From: Chloroflexota bacterium | Lineage (GTDB): Bacteria > Chloroflexota > Dehalococcoidia > SAR202 > UBA11138 | DNA length: 8,869 nt | Assembly: GCA_022561955.1 (NCBI GenBank) | Contig: JADFQF010000039.1 | Location: 1 to 8,869 of the forward strand | Reading direction: 5' to 3' | In this document: piece after piece, positions 6,161 to 8,869 of the stretch | How positions within the stretch are numbered: position 1 is the first letter of the stretch | Layout: the number at the start of each line of letters is the position of its first letter | Notes under the pieces: model-generated | Seen by the model: the letters and a program-made list of their open reading frames with translations, nothing else | Databases searched by the model: none | Told to the model about the DNA's origin: nothing | Position numbers and translations under genes: made by a program

Positions 6161-6616
6161 ATGACGACCGCTCAGCAGACCGACACGCTTGTCGCTTCAC
6201 TTCAGCAGGCGTTTGACGCGGGAATCGCCTACTTCAAGGCGGAGGCGGATTCTGAAGCCAGGATGGATCTGTGGACGCCACGAGAGGTGCTCTGTCATAT
6301 GATCTACTGGCATCAGGCCACTGTTGAGGGCATCGAATCCGTGGCATCGGGTGGAGAGCCGCATCGGATATACGCTTCAACCGATGAGATGAACGCGAGG
6401 TCGGTCGGCCGGGCCGCGGGGCGGGATGTCGCTCAGCTAATCGAAGACATAATTCCCCTGCAGGAGCGCCTGGTAGACGGCGCACGCGGGCTGGAAGACC
6501 CGGACGTCACGGTGCTGGTCCGGGCGGACGGAACGGAGCTTTCGGCCTCGCAGCGTCTGGAAGGCATCGCCAAGCACTGGCTGGGGCACCTGGAAGAGCT
6601 CAACGCGATCCTGTAG
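6161..6616 (+). CDS. DinB/YfiT-like four-helix-bundle protein
   Basis: A 151-aa all-helical protein of the DinB/YfiT-like metalloenzyme superfamily (ClbS/DfsB-type members are similar). These proteins are often stress- or thiol-related transferases or of unknown function. The hallmark helix-2 motif WTPREVLCHMIYWHQ (38-52) supplies His46. The last helix, IAKHWLGHLEELNAIL (136-151), has HxxxH at His139 and His143. His46, His139 and His143 are the expected metal-ligand triad, so a metal site is plausible. The middle, DEMNARSVGRAAGRDVAQLI, fits helix 3. Its strong ribosome binding site and 47-nt separation from the upstream gene allow either co-transcription with apt or independent expression. 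The substrate cannot be told from the sequence. Confidence 0.8.
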   Translation: MTTAQQTDTLVASLQQAFDAGIAYFKAEADSEARMDLWTPREVLCHMIYWHQATVEGIESVASGGEPHRIYASTDEMNARSVGRAAGRDVAQLIEDIIPLQERLVDGARGLEDPDVTVLVRADGTELSASQRLEGIAKHWLGHLEELNAIL

Positions 6617-6651
6617 CCGGTCTTCTGCTCCTAATTCCTTTATAAATAACA

Positions 6652-6665
6652 GCCGACGCGTCGGC
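6652..6665. repeat. Perfect 14-bp palindrome
   Basis: GCCGACGCGTCGGC is its own reverse complement with no loop. It lies 36 bp after the DinB-like stop and has no T-run, so it is more like a protein-binding site than a terminator. Confidence 0.5.
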
Positions 6666-6722
6666 GTGGCTGAGGGTGTGATCGCCTGGGTCATGCCTCT
6701 AAGTGTGTGCTGATGATGGAAA

Positions 6723-6740
6723 ATGATTACATGTATTCAT
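6723..6740. repeat. 18-bp operator-like dyad
   Basis: ATGATTACATGTATTCAT is symmetric apart from one mismatched pair (half-sites ATGAnTACA and TGTAnTCAT). It looks like a dimeric repressor site, but the cognate regulator and target promoter are unknown. Confidence 0.4.
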
Positions 6741-6939
6741 CGTCGTGTTAATTGTTTCATTATCGTAGCATCAGGGCTTAATATGTCGTGAAAAGCAGAA
6801 CAGAGTTGACACAGTTGCTCTCTTTTTGCAAAAATGAACGAGTAGCCCAACAAAAGTTGAAGCGTCAAGTACGGTGTCGGCTATGGACACACCCCTTTTC
6901 ACATGACCTGCTTCGTTCAGGGCCGACCTCGTAATCGGT

Positions 6940-6953
6940 CTCAGGCGCCTGAG
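6940..6953. repeat. Perfect 14-bp palindrome with extended arms
   Basis: CTCAGGCGCCTGAG is perfectly self-complementary. GGT before it and ACC after it can extend the symmetry across a one-base bulge (6937-6957). It lies about 100 bp upstream of the TATAAT at 7046. Confidence 0.45.
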
Positions 6954-7045
6954 CACCAGTCTGCTCCCCGTTCCAGGGGACATATCATTTACCCGGCAAT
7001 GCACATTTTCCTTTAAGCAAAGACAGCCCAGGGTGAAAAGTAGCA

Positions 7046-7051
7046 TATAAT
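7046..7051 (+). promoter_or_regulatory. Consensus -10 box upstream of the cNMP-fold gene
   Basis: A perfect TATAAT lies 77 bp before the ATG at 7129. No good -35 stands at 16-18 bp; the nearest resemblance, AAGACA (7020-7025), is 20 bp away. If used, the promoter may need an activator. Confidence 0.35.
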
Positions 7052-7128
7052 CCCCGTCTCCGGCCAAGGACAGGCGAGCAGACGGGCATTGATCGTGTGT
7101 GGGATTGTGATCGGGAAGAAGGAATCGA

Positions 7129-7638
7129 ATGGTCTATCGAGTCGACGTCAAGCACATCGGCCACTACCTGGAAGAGGTCGATATATTTCGTGGTCTGACC
7201 GAGAGGCATCTAGAGCGTATTGCCGCCTTGTGCGAAGAGAGGGAGTTCAAGGAAGGGGACTACCTTGGCGTGCAGAATGAAGTCTCGGAGAGCCTTTACG
7301 TCATCACCCGAGGCGAGATAGTTGTCACAACTACCGCACAGGGCGTGGATGTGGTCGTAAGGAGGATAAAGTCGAAAGAGACCCTGCCCGTTGCCGTGCT
7401 TTTCGAGCCTCCCAGAATGGTTACGACTGCCAAGGCCACCACGGATGGCAAGGCCATTGTGATTCCTCGGGTCAGATTCATGGAGTTGTGCGAGCTGGAA
7501 CCACGAATCGGCATGCATATATATAAGGCCGTTTGTGGCGTGCTTATGAGCAGGTATAGGTATACCCTTGAACGACTGGCGGAATCCCTCGACCCGGCGT
7601 CGCATCTGGACCCCGCCTGGAAGGGCGCTGAGGTATAG
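7129..7638 (+). CDS. Cyclic-nucleotide-binding-fold protein without DNA-binding domain
   Basis: A 169-aa protein of the CRP/FNR cNMP-binding beta-roll type. The opening LEEVDIFRGLTERHLERIAALCEEREFKEGDYLGVQNE (14-51) is split as follows: the 'V.lF.gL....l..ia' helix, then the 'F..Gd.l..q.e' strand. It is followed by the ESLYVITRGEIVVTT strand pair (54-68). The phosphate-binding cassette, normally FGE-AL----RxAT, reads LPVAVLFEPPRMVTTAKA (86-103). The arginine (Arg96) is kept but the Gly-Glu pair is lost, so ordinary cAMP binding is doubtful. The chain ends with a long helix (LMSRYRYTLERLAESL, 139-154), and there is no helix-turn-helix. It is thus a stand-alone sensor or adaptor rather than a transcription factor. 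The start is ATG with AAGGA five bases upstream. The P-loop kinase-like gene follows 101 nt later on the same strand and may be its partner. Confidence 0.82.
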   Translation: MVYRVDVKHIGHYLEEVDIFRGLTERHLERIAALCEEREFKEGDYLGVQNEVSESLYVITRGEIVVTTTAQGVDVVVRRIKSKETLPVAVLFEPPRMVTTAKATTDGKAIVIPRVRFMELCELEPRIGMHIYKAVCGVLMSRYRYTLERLAESLDPASHLDPAWKGAEV

Positions 7639-7658
7639 GTGTTGGGCAACAGGTTTAT

Positions 7659-7688
7659 TTGACAATTAGAGGTAACCGGAGCTACGGT
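7659..7688 (+). promoter_or_regulatory. Possible promoter for the kinase-like gene
   Basis: A perfect TTGACA (7659-7664) is followed after 18 bp by a poor -10, TACGGT (7683-7688). It lies between the cNMP-fold gene and the kinase-like gene and would leave a leader of about 45 nt. The evidence is only the -35 match and the position. Confidence 0.25.
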
Positions 7689-7728
7689 CGGCAGGAGTCG
7701 CATTAACTAACTCGGCTGGAAGACACAT

Positions 7729-7738
7729 GGAGGTGATC
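7729..7738 (+). promoter_or_regulatory. Exceptionally strong ribosome binding site
   Basis: GGAGGTGATC is complementary over ten bases to the conserved 3' end of bacterial 16S rRNA (GATCACCTCC). The GGAGG core is six bases from the ATG at 7740. It fixes that start over an out-of-frame ATG at 7727 and predicts high translation. Confidence 0.85.
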
Positions 7739-7739
7739 C

Positions 7740-8477
7740 ATGACGGTAATAACGTTTGGAGGCCTGGCCGGCGCCGGCGCGCGATCACTCGGCCCGCTGG
7801 TAGCACGGAGACTAGAGGCGGATTACGTAGACCGACTTATATTGACGGACGTCGCCAGGCACGTGGGGGCCACCGTCGAGGCCCTTCACCAAAGGGAGGA
7901 GCGGCCGCCCACGACCGGCGAACGCTTCTCGCGGTTGCTGCAGCGCATACTCGAGCGCTCCGCCGTAACGGGCGCTGGAGGCGACCCCTACTTCGGGCCG
8001 GGTGTGGCAGCCTTCCTGACAGAGGAGTACGAAGACCTGCCCCAGCCTACCATTACGCGAGGCCACGAGCTGGAAGACGAGAAGTATATCGAGGGCGTGC
8101 GGAAGGTCATGCGTGAGATGGCGGGTAGCGGCAACGTCGTACTGGTCGGGCGTGGCGGACACGTAATTCTCAGAGACCTGCCCGACGTTCTGCGCGTGGG
8201 AGTGATGGCGCCTATGGAGGCGAGAATCAACACCATCGTTCATCGGGAGCAACTTGACCTGCAGCGGGCTACCGAAACAGTGGAGGCGCGAGACAAGGCC
8301 CGGGCCTACTACTTCAAGCGCTTCTTTGACATCGATGAACCCGATGCGCCGGAGCTGTATCATTTCGTGATCAACACCAGTGAGATCAGCCCCGAATACG
8401 CCGTGGACATGATCATACACGCCTGCGATGCGATGCGTGAGGGAACCCTACCGAAGAAGGTAAGCGTCGTGGCATGA
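7740..8477 (+). CDS. Cytidylate-kinase-like P-loop protein
   Basis: A 245-aa protein of the cytidylate-kinase-like family, related to but distinct from Cmk. The nucleotide-binding start is ITFGGLAGAGARSLGPLVARRL (4-25), split here as ITFGGLAGAG and ARSLGPLVARRL. It has the glycine-rich loop and an arginine in place of the usual Walker lysine, as this family often shows (GSGGRE-type loops). Further marks are VVLVGRGGHVIL (133-144), the parallel strand LRVGVMAPMEARI (151-163) and the LID-like helix EARDKARAYYFKRFF (182-196). The closing stretch is YHFVINTSEISPEYAVDMI (207-225). A segment at 52-105 is longer than in Cmk and probably covers the substrate-binding part. Its phosphoryl acceptor is unknown; a true CMP kinase role is not shown. 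It has the strongest ribosome binding site here, stands alone or with the cNMP-fold gene, and is closed by the terminator at 8546. Confidence 0.83.
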   Translation: MTVITFGGLAGAGARSLGPLVARRLEADYVDRLILTDVARHVGATVEALHQREERPPTTGERFSRLLQRILERSAVTGAGGDPYFGPGVAAFLTEEYEDLPQPTITRGHELEDEKYIEGVRKVMREMAGSGNVVLVGRGGHVILRDLPDVLRVGVMAPMEARINTIVHREQLDLQRATETVEARDKARAYYFKRFFDIDEPDAPELYHFVINTSEISPEYAVDMIIHACDAMREGTLPKKVSVVA

Positions 8478-8545
8478 GCCGGCATAGACGCTCAATTGGG
8501 CGGTCGATAGAATAGCGCCGTTTCAAAATGGGTCAAAGTGACTTT

Positions 8546-8576
8546 AGGGAGCCCCAACTGGGGGGCTCCCTTTTTT
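8546..8576 (+). terminator. Rho-independent terminator
   Basis: GGGAGCCCC (8547-8555) and GGGGCTCCC (8562-8570) form a perfect 9-bp GC-rich stem with a 6-nt loop, extended by one A-T pair and followed by TTTTTT (8571-8576). It ends the rightward block 68 nt after the kinase-like stop. Confidence 0.93.
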
Positions 8577-8869
8577 CGTTCATCCCCTCATGATAACCAC
8601 TGTCCATAAAGGTCGATGCCACCCCTCTGCAAGTCGGGCCTGCCCGGCGCAGTCGCCTAATGGCCCACACGAAATGACTAAGCTGGACTTTGTACATTCC
8701 GATTGCGGCTCAACACGAAGGCGTAAAGCTGATGGTCAGTAATCGGCGGACTTCTTGCATGTCGAGCCCGCAGGGTGATATCAGAAAGTCCTTGAACGAT
8801 GAGATAGCTGTTCATTTGGCAGAGCGAAGGCACCATATTAAACTCGTTCGAACGCGCTCCCAACCCCGC
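8577..8869. other. Downstream end region, no assignable gene
   Basis: No RNA gene or recognisable protein is seen. On the minus strand one frame is open from the window edge to a TAG at 8678 and could be the end of a gene entering from the right. Its translation, including DHQLYAFVLSRNRNVQ, matches nothing I can name. GTTCGAAC at 8846-8853 looks like a T-loop, but no cloverleaf forms around it. Confidence 0.35.

Larger units (their letters stand above)
6617..7128. other. 512-bp non-coding gap with dyad-symmetric sites
   Basis: No convincing gene lies here and the first part is visibly AT-richer than its neighbours. It contains two perfect 14-bp palindromes (6652-6665 and 6940-6953), an 18-bp dyad (6723-6740), a TTGACA at 6806 with a poor -10 (AAAAAT), a short GTGTC/GACAC hairpin near 6874-6890 and a TATAAT at 7046. 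A minus-strand frame at 7067-6771 exists but has no recognisable protein pattern. Confidence 0.5.

Noticed and set aside
6771..7067. 98-aa minus-strand frame in the 512-bp gap
   Set aside because: It has no recognisable motif or homology pattern, no good ribosome binding site was seen, and it overlaps palindromes and the putative promoter of the opposite-strand gene.
7727..8116. 129-aa plus-strand frame starting at 7727
   Set aside because: It lies out of frame over the kinase-like gene, and its ATG lies at the edge of that gene's ribosome binding site.
8840..8869. tRNA T-arm suggested by GTTCGAAC
   Set aside because: No acceptor, D or anticodon stem can be drawn on either strand within the window.

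Overview
This is a bacterial chromosome window with no rRNA or tRNA. It has two divergent gene blocks separated by a repeat-filled region. Gene styles hint at an environmental Chloroflexota-type bacterium (Dehalococcoidia/SAR202-like): a variant ketopantoate reductase, an orphan cyclic-nucleotide-binding domain protein and a cytidylate-kinase-like protein. That placement is an inference from resemblance, not a demonstrated assignment.

Left block, minus strand, read right to left. First comes an unrecognised helical protein (3336-2674). It is followed by a type II toxin-antitoxin pair: an antitoxin (2663-2487) and a ParE/RelE-like toxin (2490-2176). Then come a 2-dehydropantoate 2-reductase family protein (2139-1204) and the N-terminal 357 residues of a RecQ helicase that runs off the left edge (1072-1). 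The first four genes are tightly spaced and look co-transcribed; recQ follows after 131 nt. The toxin has no ATG, GTG or TTG at its homology-defined start. The best start is an ATA codon that overlaps the antitoxin stop as ATAG.

Middle, 3337-4133. This has no credible gene. It holds a tandem array (about 3397-3927) of units near 116 bp, each headed by the palindrome ATTCCGGC-AAAA-GCCGGAAT. One extra palindrome is in the opposite orientation and forms a MITE-like 122-bp inverted-repeat unit. After the array comes a good sigma70-type promoter (4029-4057) and a leader hairpin for the rightward genes.

Right block, plus strand. It starts with adenine phosphoribosyltransferase (apt, purine salvage). 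Six nucleotides later is a 486-aa uncharacterised protein whose C-terminal half resembles a PD-(D/E)XK nuclease fold with its lysine replaced. Next is a small DinB/YfiT-like four-helix-bundle protein. A 512-bp, AT-richer non-coding gap with three dyad-symmetric sites follows. Beyond it are an orphan cNMP-binding-fold protein lacking a DNA-binding domain and a cytidylate-kinase-like P-loop protein with an exceptionally strong ribosome binding site. The block closes with a clear rho-independent terminator (8546-8576). The last 290 bp hold nothing I can assign with confidence.

The points most worth a second look are the AUA-started toxin within a housekeeping operon, the degenerate nuclease-like partner of apt, and the composite palindromic repeat array at the divergent junction.
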